A stretch of 5,896 nucleotides of DNA from WHTB01 sp050699035 (GCA_050699035.1 JBOHDE010000234.1:1-5896); one strand, 5' to 3'; shown: positions 1 to 5,896, counted from the stretch's first letter. Notes: a model not told the origin generated them from the sequence alone. Numbers and translations: made by a program.

Positions 1-120
1 GCGCTCGGCTCCGACCACCTCGACGTGCAGACGGCCGCGGCGACGCTCGGCGCCGTGCTCAAGTACCGCGAGGACGCCGACCGGGTCCGCGACTCGCTCG
101 ACCGGCTGTTGGCCAGCTGA
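1..120 (+). CDS. coxD: MoxR-type AAA+ ATPase, CoxD-like, C-terminal end (partial)
   Basis: Only the last 39 codons are present, read in frame from base 1 to TGA at 118-120. The peptide starts ALGSDHLDVQ and continues TLGAVLKYREDADRV. This matches what I recall of the C-terminal lid of MoxR ATPases found beside Cox and other VWA-protein genes, in the pattern 'LG-(x)n-LD-x3-V-TLGVLLK-x-DD'. The Walker A and B motifs lie upstream of the window. Family knowledge: CoxD is a cytoplasmic, membrane-associated chaperone-like ATPase that works with CoxE in completing the metal site of the Mo hydroxylase. The gene is directly followed by coxE, whose ATG shares the final A of this stop codon, which strongly supports the pairing. 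The peptide alone is too short for certainty; the neighbour supplies much of the confidence. Confidence 0.75.
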   Translation, partial: ALGSDHLDVQTAAATLGAVLKYREDADRVRDSLDRLLAS

Positions 121-1238
121 TGTCCGTCGAGTCGATCCTCCGCCCCGCACCCGAGGTGGTGTTGATCGGCTTCGCCGAGGCGCTGCGGCACGCCGGCGGG
201 CACGTCACCGCCGACCGGACCCAGGCCTACCTGCGGGCGGTCGCGGCACTCGACGCCGCCGTCACGACCGACGTCTACTGGGCCGGCCGGGCCACCCTGT
301 GCGCCGGCCCGGACGACATCCGCAGGTACGACGAGGTGTTCGCCGCCTGGTTCTCCGGCGCGCTGCCGACCGGGTCGCGCAGCCGTCAGCCGCAGGCGCC
401 GTCGGTGGCGCAGGCAGCGCTCGACGGGTCCGACCTCGACGGTGCCGGGGAGGGAAGTGACCTGCTCCGCGCCGCCGCCAGCGACGCCGACCTGCTGCGG
501 CACCGCGACGTCGCCGACCTGTCGGCGGCCGAGCGGGCCGAGCTCGCCCAGCTGTTCGCGACGCTGCGGCCGCGGGCGGCGCTCCGACGCAGCGCGCGTC
601 GCCGCCCGACGCACACCGGCGAGATCGACCCCCGCCGTACGCTCCGCGCCCAGCTGCGCCAGGTCGGCGAGCCGGGGCGGGTGTTCCACCGGCGCCGCAG
701 CGTCCGGCCGCGGCGCGTCGTGCTGCTGGTCGACGTGTCCGGGTCGATGGCGCCGTACGCCGACAGCCTGCTGCGGCTCGCGCACTCCATGACCCAGGCG
801 ATGCCGCGCCAGGTCGACGTGTTCACCGTCGGCACCCGGCTCACCCACCTGACCCGGGCGATGCGTCAGCGGGACTGCGAGCGGGCACTGTTGACCGCGG
901 GTGAGACCGTGCCCGACTGGTCCGGCGGCACCCGCCTCGGCGAGACGCTGAAGGCCTTCCTCGACCGCTGGGGTCAGCGCGGGATGGCGCGGCGGGCGGT
1001 CGTCGTGGTGTGCAGCGACGGCTGGGAGCGGGGCGACGCGACGCTGCTCGGCGAGCAGATGCAGCGGCTGTCCCGGCTCACCCATCGGGTGGTCTGGATG
1101 AACCCGCACCGGGGCAAGGTGGGCTACCAGCCGGTTCAGGCCGGCATCGCCGCCGCCCTGCCGTACGTCGACGACTTGGTGGCCGGACACAGCCTGGCTG
1201 CGTTCGCGGAGCTGGTGGAGATGGTGGCCGATGCGTGA
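120..1238 (+). CDS. coxE: CoxE-like von Willebrand factor type A (VWA) domain protein
   Basis: This is a 372-residue protein of usual length for CoxE-type VWA proteins. The N-terminal half (about 1-150) is a helical, charged region. It is followed by an Arg-rich segment containing GEIDPRRTLRAQLR and RRRSVRPRR, a hallmark of this family just before the VWA domain. The VWA domain runs from about 200 to the end. Its MIDAS metal site looks complete: DVSGS at 205-209, Thr271 in SGGTRLG, and Asp300 in CSDGWERGD. No signal peptide or membrane segment is visible, so it should be cytoplasmic. Family knowledge: MoxR ATPase plus VWA protein pairs act together on a client enzyme, and CoxD/CoxE are needed for active-site maturation of CO dehydrogenase. 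The start is the ATG that overlaps the upstream stop (TGATG). No good Shine-Dalgarno precedes it, so it probably depends on coupling to coxD. Its last 8 bases overlap xdhC. Confidence 0.93.
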   Translation: MSVESILRPAPEVVLIGFAEALRHAGGHVTADRTQAYLRAVAALDAAVTTDVYWAGRATLCAGPDDIRRYDEVFAAWFSGALPTGSRSRQPQAPSVAQAALDGSDLDGAGEGSDLLRAAASDADLLRHRDVADLSAAERAELAQLFATLRPRAALRRSARRRPTHTGEIDPRRTLRAQLRQVGEPGRVFHRRRSVRPRRVVLLVDVSGSMAPYADSLLRLAHSMTQAMPRQVDVFTVGTRLTHLTRAMRQRDCERALLTAGETVPDWSGGTRLGETLKAFLDRWGQRGMARRAVVVVCSDGWERGDATLLGEQMQRLSRLTHRVVWMNPHRGKVGYQPVQAGIAAALPYVDDLVAGHSLAAFAELVEMVADA

Positions 1239-2367
1239 TGTGATGACCGAGCTGGCCGGCTGGTGGCGCGCAGGGCAGACGGTGGCGGTCGGCACCGTCG
1301 TGGCGACGTTCGAGTCGGCACCACGGCCGCCCGGCGCGGCGATGCTGGTCGGCCCCGGCGGTGAGGCGGTCGGCAGCGTGTCGGGCGGCTGTGTCGAGGG
1401 CGCGGTCTACGAGCTGGGCCAGCAGGTGACGGAGTCTGGCATCCCCGTGCTGCAGCGGTACGGCGTGAGCGACGACGACGCGTTCGCGGTAGGTCTCACC
1501 TGCGGCGGCATCCTCGACGTGTTCGTCGAGCGGGTCGATCCCGTGTCGTTCCCCGAGTTCGGCGGCGTCCTCGACGACGTGGCCGAGGAGCGGCCGGTCG
1601 CGGTGGCGACGGTGATCGAGCACCCGGACGAGACGTGGCTCGGCCGCCGGTTGGTCGTACGCCCCGAGGAGGTCGAGGGGTCACGCGAAGGGACGCTGGG
1701 GTCGGATCGGGCCGACGACGCGGTGGCCGACGACGCCCGCGGGCTGCTCGCGGCCGGCCGCACGGAGACCCTGACGTACGGTCCCGACGGCCAGCGCCGC
1801 GGTGAGGGCATGCGGGTCTTTGTCTCGTCGTACGCGCCCGCGCCTCGGATGCTGGTCTTCGGGGCGATCGACTTCGCCGCGGCGGTCGCGCGGGTGGGGT
1901 CGTTCCTGGGCTACCGGGTGACGGTGTGCGATGCACGCCCGGTGTTCGCCACCGCGGCCCGTTTTCCGGAGGCCGCCGAGGTCGTCGTCGACTGGCCGCA
2001 CCGCTACCTCGGTGCCGAGGTCGAGGCAGGTCGGGTCGACGGGCGCACGGTCGTCTGCGTACTCACGCACGACCCGAAGTTCGACGTGCCGCTGCTCGAG
2101 GTGGCGTTGCGGTTGCCGGACGTCGCCTACATCGGCGCGATGGGCTCCCGCCGTACCCACGACGACCGGCTCAAGCGGCTGATGGAGGCCGGGCTGACCC
2201 GCGACGAGATCGCCCGGATGTCCAGCCCGATCGGTCTCGACCTGGGGGCGCGTACGCCGGAGGAGACCGCGGTCAGCATCGCGGCCGAGATCGTGGCGCT
2301 GCGCTGGGGCGGTGCGGGGCAGCGGCTCGGCGACCTGGCCGGTCCGATCCACCACCACGGCGACTAG
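1231..2367 (+). CDS. xdhC: XdhC/CoxI (CoxF) family molybdenum-cofactor maturation protein
   Basis: This is a 378-residue two-domain protein. The N-terminal XdhC_CoxI domain has GSVSGGCVEGAV from residue 48 (Cys54) and TCGG around Cys91, the conserved cysteine motifs of the family. The C-terminal Rossmann-type domain runs from about 207. It begins MLVFGAIDFA, continues with GYRVTVCDARPVFA and HDPKFD (from 280), and includes YIGAMGSRRTH (from 300) and SPIGLDLGARTPEE. Family knowledge: XdhC proteins bind molybdenum cofactor in the cytoplasm, support its sulfuration and hand it to xanthine-dehydrogenase-type apo-enzymes. Here the client is presumably the coxL product. The ATG at 1231 gives MRDVMTELAGWW, which fits the family N-terminus as I remember it, and has GGAG 10 bases upstream at 1217-1220. 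In-frame GTG1240 and ATG1243 are possible alternatives. It overlaps coxE by 8 bases and ends 9 bases before the convergent yjbR-like gene. The usual GAG(x) of the nucleotide loop reads GAID. Whether the orthologue is best named CoxF or CoxI cannot be settled from this sequence. Confidence 0.92.
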   Translation: MRDVMTELAGWWRAGQTVAVGTVVATFESAPRPPGAAMLVGPGGEAVGSVSGGCVEGAVYELGQQVTESGIPVLQRYGVSDDDAFAVGLTCGGILDVFVERVDPVSFPEFGGVLDDVAEERPVAVATVIEHPDETWLGRRLVVRPEEVEGSREGTLGSDRADDAVADDARGLLAAGRTETLTYGPDGQRRGEGMRVFVSSYAPAPRMLVFGAIDFAAAVARVGSFLGYRVTVCDARPVFATAARFPEAAEVVVDWPHRYLGAEVEAGRVDGRTVVCVLTHDPKFDVPLLEVALRLPDVAYIGAMGSRRTHDDRLKRLMEAGLTRDEIARMSSPIGLDLGARTPEETAVSIAAEIVALRWGGAGQRLGDLAGPIHHHGD

Positions 2368-2391
2368 GCCCAACCGTCAGTCGCCGAGGTG
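2353..2391. terminator. Bidirectional hairpin across two convergent stop codons
   Basis: CGGCGACT at 2358-2365 is perfectly complementary to AGTCGCCG at 2379-2386. After one A-A mismatch the stem continues with CACC (2353-2356) pairing to GGTG (2388-2391). That gives 12 paired positions around a 13-base loop (2366-2378). The stem contains parts of both stop codons: TAG of xdhC at 2365-2367, and TGA of the reverse gene at 2379-2377. No T-run follows on either strand, which is common for GC-rich actinobacterial hairpin terminators. Because the structure is symmetric it could stop transcription from both sides. The pairing is seen directly; terminator activity is inferred. Confidence 0.65.
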
Positions 2392-2718
2392 CTCGGCGGC
2401 GACCCGCTTCGGTACGACCATCCGCCACGCGTCGAGCACCAGCTCGCGCAGCTCGGCCTCGTCGACGGCGGCCAGCCGGACAACCACCCAGTTGTAGCGC
2501 AGGTCCCGCTGCCTGGGGAGCAGGAACTTGTCCGGCTCGGCGGCCACCAGCGCGGCCCGCTCCTCCTTGGGGAACCCGAAGCCCATCAGCTGCTCGTCGC
2601 GTGAGAACGCCACGTAGACGATCTGGCCGACCCGGAACTTGACCCGGTCGCGCACGATCGCCTCATAGCTGCGCGGCAGGTCCGCGGTCAGCCTGCGGAC
2701 GTCGTCGATCGTCACCAT
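2377..2718 (-). CDS. MmcQ/YjbR-family small protein (CyaY-like fold)
   Basis: A 113-residue protein with the family's pattern. It opens with MVTIDDVRRLTADLPRSYE. A beta-rich core follows: VKFRVGQIVYVAFSRD at about 26-41, then MGFGFPKEERAAL at 45-57. Next come a D-K-F-L-L-P segment and RYNWVVVRL at 74-82. It ends with the helix VDEAELRELVLDAWRMVVPK at 85-104. Known members are small cytoplasmic proteins with a frataxin-like fold, often annotated as DNA-binding, and their function is poorly defined. I chose ATG at 2718-2716 because MVTIDDV matches the family start. An upstream in-frame GTG at 2823 would add 35 residues that do not look like the family and would run through the coxS promoter region. 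An AAGG about 11 bases upstream is a weak ribosome site. It sits on the strand opposite all its neighbours, separating the cofactor-maturation genes from the structural genes. No direct link to the Mo enzyme can be shown. Confidence 0.85.
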   Translation of the reverse strand: MVTIDDVRRLTADLPRSYEAIVRDRVKFRVGQIVYVAFSRDEQLMGFGFPKEERAALVAAEPDKFLLPRQRDLRYNWVVVRLAAVDEAELRELVLDAWRMVVPKRVAAEHLGD

Positions 2719-2764
2719 CGCAGACCCGACCTTACGCAGCCATACCGACAGGCGCCCGTACCAC

Positions 2765-2793
2765 TTGTGGCGGGCATCACGGCGGGGGAGGAT
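2765..2793 (+). promoter_or_regulatory. Candidate coxS promoter (-35/-10)
   Basis: TTGTGG (2765-2770) and GAGGAT (2788-2793) are separated by 17 bases. The first shares TTG with the actinobacterial -35 TTGACN. The second differs from the common -10 TAGGAT by one base and keeps the key A and T. Transcription would begin near 2800, leaving a leader of about 38 bases before coxS. The match is moderate, so this is a candidate only. Confidence 0.3.
2766..2781. promoter_or_regulatory. Candidate CRP/GlxR-type operator
   Basis: TGTGG-N6-TCACG matches 8 of the 10 fixed positions of the CRP-family consensus TGTGA-N6-TCACA and contains the core GTG-N8-CAC. It overlaps the candidate -35 of coxS, with its centre about 26 bases before the inferred start site, a position that would favour repression. 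A single 16-base match in GC-rich DNA can arise by chance. Confidence 0.25.
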
Positions 2794-2828
2794 CACAAGG
2801 AGGACGGGGGCAGGGGAACGCACAGTCT

Positions 2829-2833
2829 GGAGG
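2829..2833 (+). promoter_or_regulatory. Ribosome-binding site of coxS
   Basis: GGAGG lies 4 bases before the ATG at 2838. The spacing is slightly short but usable, and it supports this start, which gives a normal ferredoxin-type N-terminus (MTRITVNVDG). Confidence 0.7.
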
Positions 2834-2837
2834 CGGG

Positions 2838-3302
2838 ATGACCCGGATCACCGTGAATGTCGACGGGACCAGCTACACCGACGACGTGGAACCGCGCACA
2901 CTCCTCGTCCACTACCTGAGAGAACAGCTGGGGAAGACCGGCACCGTGGTCGGCTGCGACACCAGCAACTGTGGTGCCTGCACCGTCCACCTCGACGGCC
3001 GCAGCGTGAAGTCGTGCAGCATCTTCGCCGTGCAGGCCGACGGCCACGAGGTCACCACCATCGAAGGTCTCGCGACGAACGGCGAGCTGCATCCGGTGCA
3101 ACGGGCGTTCCACGAGAACCACGGGCTGCAGTGCGGCTTCTGCACCCCCGGCATGATCATGCAGTCGATCGACCTGCTGGCCGAGAACCCCGACCCCACC
3201 GACGACGAGGTGCGGCTCGGGCTCGAAGGCAACATGTGCCGGTGTACGGGCTACCAGAACATCGTCAAGTCCGTACGCGCCGCCGCGGGAGGTGCGAAAT
3301 GA
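2838..3302 (+). CDS. coxS: Form II Cox-type hydroxylase small subunit, 2x[2Fe-2S]
   Basis: This 154-residue protein is of normal length for the iron-sulfur subunit of the xanthine oxidase/CO dehydrogenase family. The N-terminal plant-type ferredoxin domain has cluster ligands Cys40, Cys45, Cys48 and Cys60 (GCDTSNCGACTVHLDG, then KSC). The C-terminal all-helical domain binds the second cluster through Cys99, Cys102, Cys134 and Cys136 (QCGFCTPGMIM and NMCRCTGYQNIV). All eight ligands are present. The protein carries electrons from the Mo site in CoxL to FAD in CoxM within a cytoplasmic heterohexamer (LMS)2. There is no Tat or Sec signal. It is first in the structural operon, with a good ribosome site, and its TGA overlaps the coxL ATG (ATGA). 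The protein alone cannot be assigned to CO oxidation, because close relatives serve many Mo hydroxylases. Confidence 0.96.
   Translation: MTRITVNVDGTSYTDDVEPRTLLVHYLREQLGKTGTVVGCDTSNCGACTVHLDGRSVKSCSIFAVQADGHEVTTIEGLATNGELHPVQRAFHENHGLQCGFCTPGMIMQSIDLLAENPDPTDDEVRLGLEGNMCRCTGYQNIVKSVRAAAGGAK
3287..3292 (+). promoter_or_regulatory. Ribosome-binding site deciding the coxL start
   Basis: GGGAGG lies 6 bases before the ATG at 3299. This matters because the coxL frame stays open far upstream, through coxS, to about 2765. The ribosome site, the ATGA overlap and the family N-terminus all place the true start at 3299. Confidence 0.75.
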
Positions 3303-5740
3303 CTGCCGTCGAGGAGCGCCCGGCCGCCGAGCTCGGGTCGCCACGTCTCCGTAAGGAGGACCAGCGGCTGATCACCGGCCGTACCCGCTGGACCGACAAC
3401 ATCACGCTGCCCGGGATGCATCACCTCGCGATGGTGCGCAGCCCGTTCGCGCACGCCCGGATCACCGGCATCGACACTGGCGCGGCGAAGTCCGCCTCCG
3501 GTGTGGTCGCCGTACTCACCGGAGCCGACCTGAAGGACGAGCAGGGCGCGCTGCCCAACGCGTGGGCGATCATCCCCGAGCAGAAGGCGCCCGAGCACCC
3601 GTCCATCGCGGTCGAGCACGTGGCCTTCGCCGGTGAGATCGTCGCTGTGGTCGTCGCCCGTACGGCGGCGGAGGCCCGCGACGCCGCGGAGCTGGTCGAC
3701 GTCGACTACGAGGAGCTGCCGGTCGCGCTCGACCTCAAGGCGGCCGCCGCCGACGAGGTGCTCGCGCACCCCGACCTCGGCACCAACGTGTCGGCGTTCT
3801 GGGAGTTCGACTCGGCCGCCGCGGACACCGGTGGCGACGTGGAGGCCGCGATCGCGGCGGCCCGCGACGGCGGCGTACTCATCGAGCGGGAGTACCGGCA
3901 GCAGCGGCTGATCCCGGCCTTCATGGAGCCGCGCTCGATCGCCGCGGACCCCACCGGGGAGCAGTTGACGGTCTGGTCCGCGACCCAGGTCCCGCACTTC
4001 GTGAAGATCTTCCTGGCGCTGGTGCTCGGCATTCCGGAGCACAAGATCCGGGTGATCGCTCCGGACGTCGGTGGCGGCTTCGGCGGCAAGCTGCAGTTCA
4101 CGCCGGAGGAGGTGCTGACGGTCCTCGCCGCGCGGCGCATCGGCAAGCCGTGCAAGTACACCGAGACCCGGTCCGAGTCGCTGGTGGCGGCGCACCACGG
4201 CCGTGACCAGTGGCAGAAGATCACCCTGGCGGCGACCAAGGACGGCACCGTCACCGGTCTCAAGGTGGACCTGGTCGCCGACATGGGCGCCTACCTGGGC
4301 CTGGTCACGTCGGCCATCCCGATCCTCGGCGCGTTCATGTACAACGGCATCTACAAGTTCCCGGCGTACCACCTGTCCTGCACCAACGTGTTCACGAACA
4401 AGGCCTGGACGGACGCCTACCGGGGCGCCGGGCGGCCCGAGGCGACGTTCGCGATCGAGCGGGTGATGGACGAGCTGGCCGCCGAGCTCGAGCTGGACCC
4501 GATCGCCGTACGCGAGAAGAACTGGATCAAGCACGACGAGTTCCCGTTCACCACGGTGGCGGGCATGCAGTACGACTCCGGCAACTACGAGGCGGCGACC
4601 GCCAAGGCCAAGGAGCTGTTCGGGTACGACGAGCTGCGCAAGGAGCAGCAGCAACGGCGCGAGTCCGGCGACCCGGTGCAGCTCGGCATCGGTGTCTCGA
4701 CGTTCACCGAGATGTGCGGGTTGGCGCCGTCGCGTTGGCTCGGCTCGATGGGCTACGTCGGCGGTGGCTGGGAGCACGCCTCCATCCGAATGCTGCCGAC
4801 CGGCAAGGTCGAGGTGATCACCGGGACGAGCCCGCACGGCCAGGGCCACGAGACGGCCTGGAGCCAGATCGTGGCGGACCGGCTGGGCGTCGCGTTCGAC
4901 GATGTCGAGGTGCTCCACGGCGACACCCAGATCGCCGCGAGAGGGCTCGACTCGTACGGGTCGAGGTCGCTGACGGTCGGCGGGATGGCGGTCCTCGCCG
5001 CCGCCGACAAGGTACTCGAGAAGGCGAAGCCGATCGCGGCCGAGCTGATGGAGGCCAGCATCGACGACCTGGAGTTCGTGGACGGCAAGTTCGGGGTCAA
5101 GGGCACCGACACCTCGATGGCGCTCGGCGACCTCGCGTTCGCGGTCTTCCAGGGGCACAAGCTGTCGGCCGAGTCGGAGCACTCGCTCGACGCCGACGCG
5201 ACCCTCGACCCGCCCGACTTCTCCTTCCCGCACGGCACCCACCTGTGTGCCGTCGAGGTCGACACCGAGACGGGTCGCTCGACGATCCGCTCGTACGTCT
5301 GTGTCGACGACGTCGGCAAGGTGGTCAACCCGCTGATCGTCGAGGGGCAGGTGCACGGAGGAATCGCACAGGGCATCGCCCAGGCGCTGTACGAGGAGGG
5401 CGTGTACGACGAGTCCGGCACGCTGGTGACCGGGTCCTTCGTCGACTACCTGGTGCCGACGGCGGCCGACCTGCCGGCGTTCGTCACCGACCGCACCGAG
5501 ACGCCGTCGACCACCAACGAGCTGGGGGTCAAGGGCGTCGGCGAGGCCGGCACGATCGCCTCGACACCGGCCGTCGTCAACGCCGTGGTCGATGCACTCC
5601 GGTCGTTCGGCGTCAACGACGTCGCGATGCCGTGCACGCCGCATCGGGTCTGGTCGACGCTCCAAGGCCGAGCGGCCGACACGCCGGCGGCGCCACACAG
5701 TGCGCAGTCCACGTCGATGAGTCAGGAGGGTCAGGCATGA
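3299..5740 (+). CDS. coxL: Form II Cox-type molybdenum hydroxylase large subunit
   Basis: This 813-residue protein is the full length expected of a CoxL-type Mo subunit. The a/b hammerhead domain starts near residue 17 (RKEDQRLITGRTRWTDN) and runs to about 135. Two Mo-cofactor-binding domains follow. Visible motifs are FMEPRS (from 208), GGGFGGK (258-264), HGQGHETAW with Gln515, GDT (541-543), SYGSRS (552-557) and GVGEAG with the catalytic-type Glu749. The active-site loop is AYRGAGR (373-379). Proven CO dehydrogenases (form I) have AYxCSFR, whose Cys ligates the Cu of the Cu-S-Mo centre. Here Gly376 replaces it, so a Cu site of that kind is not expected. The S-L-M gene order also fits form II. 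It is therefore a Mo hydroxylase of unresolved substrate; CO is possible but unproven. The last 20 or so residues form a polar Ala/Ser/Gln tail. It overlaps coxS and coxM by 4 bases each. Confidence 0.95.
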   Translation: MTAVEERPAAELGSPRLRKEDQRLITGRTRWTDNITLPGMHHLAMVRSPFAHARITGIDTGAAKSASGVVAVLTGADLKDEQGALPNAWAIIPEQKAPEHPSIAVEHVAFAGEIVAVVVARTAAEARDAAELVDVDYEELPVALDLKAAAADEVLAHPDLGTNVSAFWEFDSAAADTGGDVEAAIAAARDGGVLIEREYRQQRLIPAFMEPRSIAADPTGEQLTVWSATQVPHFVKIFLALVLGIPEHKIRVIAPDVGGGFGGKLQFTPEEVLTVLAARRIGKPCKYTETRSESLVAAHHGRDQWQKITLAATKDGTVTGLKVDLVADMGAYLGLVTSAIPILGAFMYNGIYKFPAYHLSCTNVFTNKAWTDAYRGAGRPEATFAIERVMDELAAELELDPIAVREKNWIKHDEFPFTTVAGMQYDSGNYEAATAKAKELFGYDELRKEQQQRRESGDPVQLGIGVSTFTEMCGLAPSRWLGSMGYVGGGWEHASIRMLPTGKVEVITGTSPHGQGHETAWSQIVADRLGVAFDDVEVLHGDTQIAARGLDSYGSRSLTVGGMAVLAAADKVLEKAKPIAAELMEASIDDLEFVDGKFGVKGTDTSMALGDLAFAVFQGHKLSAESEHSLDADATLDPPDFSFPHGTHLCAVEVDTETGRSTIRSYVCVDDVGKVVNPLIVEGQVHGGIAQGIAQALYEEGVYDESGTLVTGSFVDYLVPTAADLPAFVTDRTETPSTTNELGVKGVGEAGTIASTPAVVNAVVDALRSFGVNDVAMPCTPHRVWSTLQGRAADTPAAPHSAQSTSMSQEGQA
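5724..5730 (+). promoter_or_regulatory. Ribosome-binding site of coxM, inside the coxL 3' end
   Basis: AGGAGGG lies 6 bases before the coxM ATG at 5737. It is the strongest ribosome site in the window. It sits inside the codons of the polar C-terminal tail of CoxL, and the start overlaps the coxL stop as ATGA. Confidence 0.8.
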
Positions 5741-5896
5741 TCCCGGCAGCGTTCGACTACCACGCCCCGAGCACCGTCGACGAGGCGCTGGCCCTGCTCG
5801 CCGAGCACGACGACGCGAAGGTGCTCGCCGGCGGCCAGAGCCTGGTCCCGGTCCTGCGGCTGCGCCTCGCCGCGCCGGAGGTGATCGTCGACCTGG
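5737..5896 (+). CDS. coxM: Form II Cox-type hydroxylase medium (FAD) subunit, N-terminal part
   Basis: The first 53 codons are present and the window ends inside codon 54. The peptide begins MIPAAFDYHAPSTVDEALAL, the usual opening of FAD_binding_5 subunits. It reaches the first FAD-binding loop AGGQSLVP at 31-38, followed by LRLRLAAPEVIVDL. In the family this loop contacts the FAD diphosphate, and a second TIGG motif would lie beyond the window. The subunit passes electrons from the CoxS clusters to quinone or another acceptor. Being third, after coxS and coxL, it completes the S-L-M order of form II clusters; form I operons run M-S-L. It is translationally coupled to coxL through the ATGA overlap. 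Confidence 0.94.
   Translation, partial: MIPAAFDYHAPSTVDEALALLAEHDDAKVLAGGQSLVPVLRLRLAAPEVIVDL

Larger units (their letters stand above)
2719..2837. promoter_or_regulatory. Divergent intergenic region between yjbR-like gene and coxS
   Basis: These 119 bases separate two divergently transcribed genes, so they should contain the promoter of the coxSLM operon and that of the reverse-strand gene. Besides the candidate elements listed separately, there is an isolated AAGGAGG at 2797-2803. It looks like a strong ribosome-binding site but has no ATG, GTG or TTG at a usable distance. It may be chance in purine-rich leader sequence. I see no riboswitch-like structure and no convincing promoter on the reverse strand. 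Confidence 0.6.

Noticed and set aside
1681..2373. 230-residue reverse-strand frame opposite xdhC
   Set aside because: It is a codon-bias shadow of xdhC with no family motifs. xdhC itself is well supported.
1926..2642. 238-residue forward frame crossing the xdhC/yjbR junction
   Set aside because: It is an Arg/Pro/Ala-rich shadow that overlaps two supported genes in wrong frames and has no ribosome site.
2797..2803. Small leader ORF behind the isolated AAGGAGG
   Set aside because: No ATG, GTG or TTG follows within the 4-12 base spacing needed.
2719..2823. 35-residue N-terminal extension of the YjbR-like protein from GTG 2823
   Set aside because: The extension does not resemble the family and would cover nearly the whole divergent promoter region. 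MVTIDDV at 2718 is the typical start.
2765..3298. Long upstream extension of the coxL frame (would give a 991-residue protein)
   Set aside because: The extra 178 residues are Arg/His-rich and fully overlap coxS in another frame. They lack any Cox-family feature, whereas ATG 3299 has a ribosome site and matches the family N-terminus.
4415..4435. Labelling the enzyme a proven aerobic CO dehydrogenase
   Set aside because: The loop lacks the Cu-ligating Cys of form I (AYxCSFR), so CO oxidation cannot be claimed from sequence.
3251..5698. 815-residue open frame on the reverse strand
   Set aside because: It is the mirror of coxL in GC-rich DNA. Its composition is dominated by Arg, Val, Asp, Gly and His, with no recognisable domain.

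Overview
The window is GC-rich DNA. Its third codon positions are almost entirely G or C, and its genes are tightly packed and often overlap by a few bases. This points to a high-GC actinomycete (Actinomycetota). The frequent CGTAC/CCGTAC strings suggest a Nocardioides/Kribbella/Micromonospora-like genome, but that finer placement is only an impression.

The whole window is part of one accessory locus encoding a molybdenum hydroxylase of the carbon-monoxide-dehydrogenase (Cox) family. From left to right: (1) the last 39 codons of a CoxD-like MoxR AAA+ ATPase; (2) a complete CoxE-like von Willebrand factor A protein with an intact metal-binding (MIDAS) site; (3) an XdhC/CoxI-family molybdenum-cofactor maturation protein; (4) a small MmcQ/YjbR-family gene on the opposite strand; (5) the structural genes in the order small iron-sulfur subunit (coxS), large Mo subunit (coxL), medium FAD subunit (coxM, cut by the window end).

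The maturation genes 1-3 and the structural genes 5 form two rightward blocks. Each block is tied together by stop/start overlaps of 1, 8, 4 and 4 bases, so translation is probably coupled. The reverse-strand yjbR-like gene separates them. It converges on xdhC across a 9-bp gap, where a strong inverted repeat spans both stop codons, and it diverges from coxS across 119 bp that must hold the structural-operon promoter.

The large subunit carries AYRGAGR at the active-site loop, not the AYxCSFR of proven CO dehydrogenases. With the gene order S-L-M this marks a 'form II' enzyme, whose physiological substrate is not settled. The locus should be read as a complete Mo/FAD/2x[2Fe-2S] hydroxylase with its own cofactor-maturation set, and not as demonstrated CO oxidation. 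I found no RNA genes, mobile elements, CRISPR arrays or other repeats. I did not find a wholly new system. The points most worth a second look are the unknown substrate, the hairpin shared by the convergent genes, and the inserted antisense gene.
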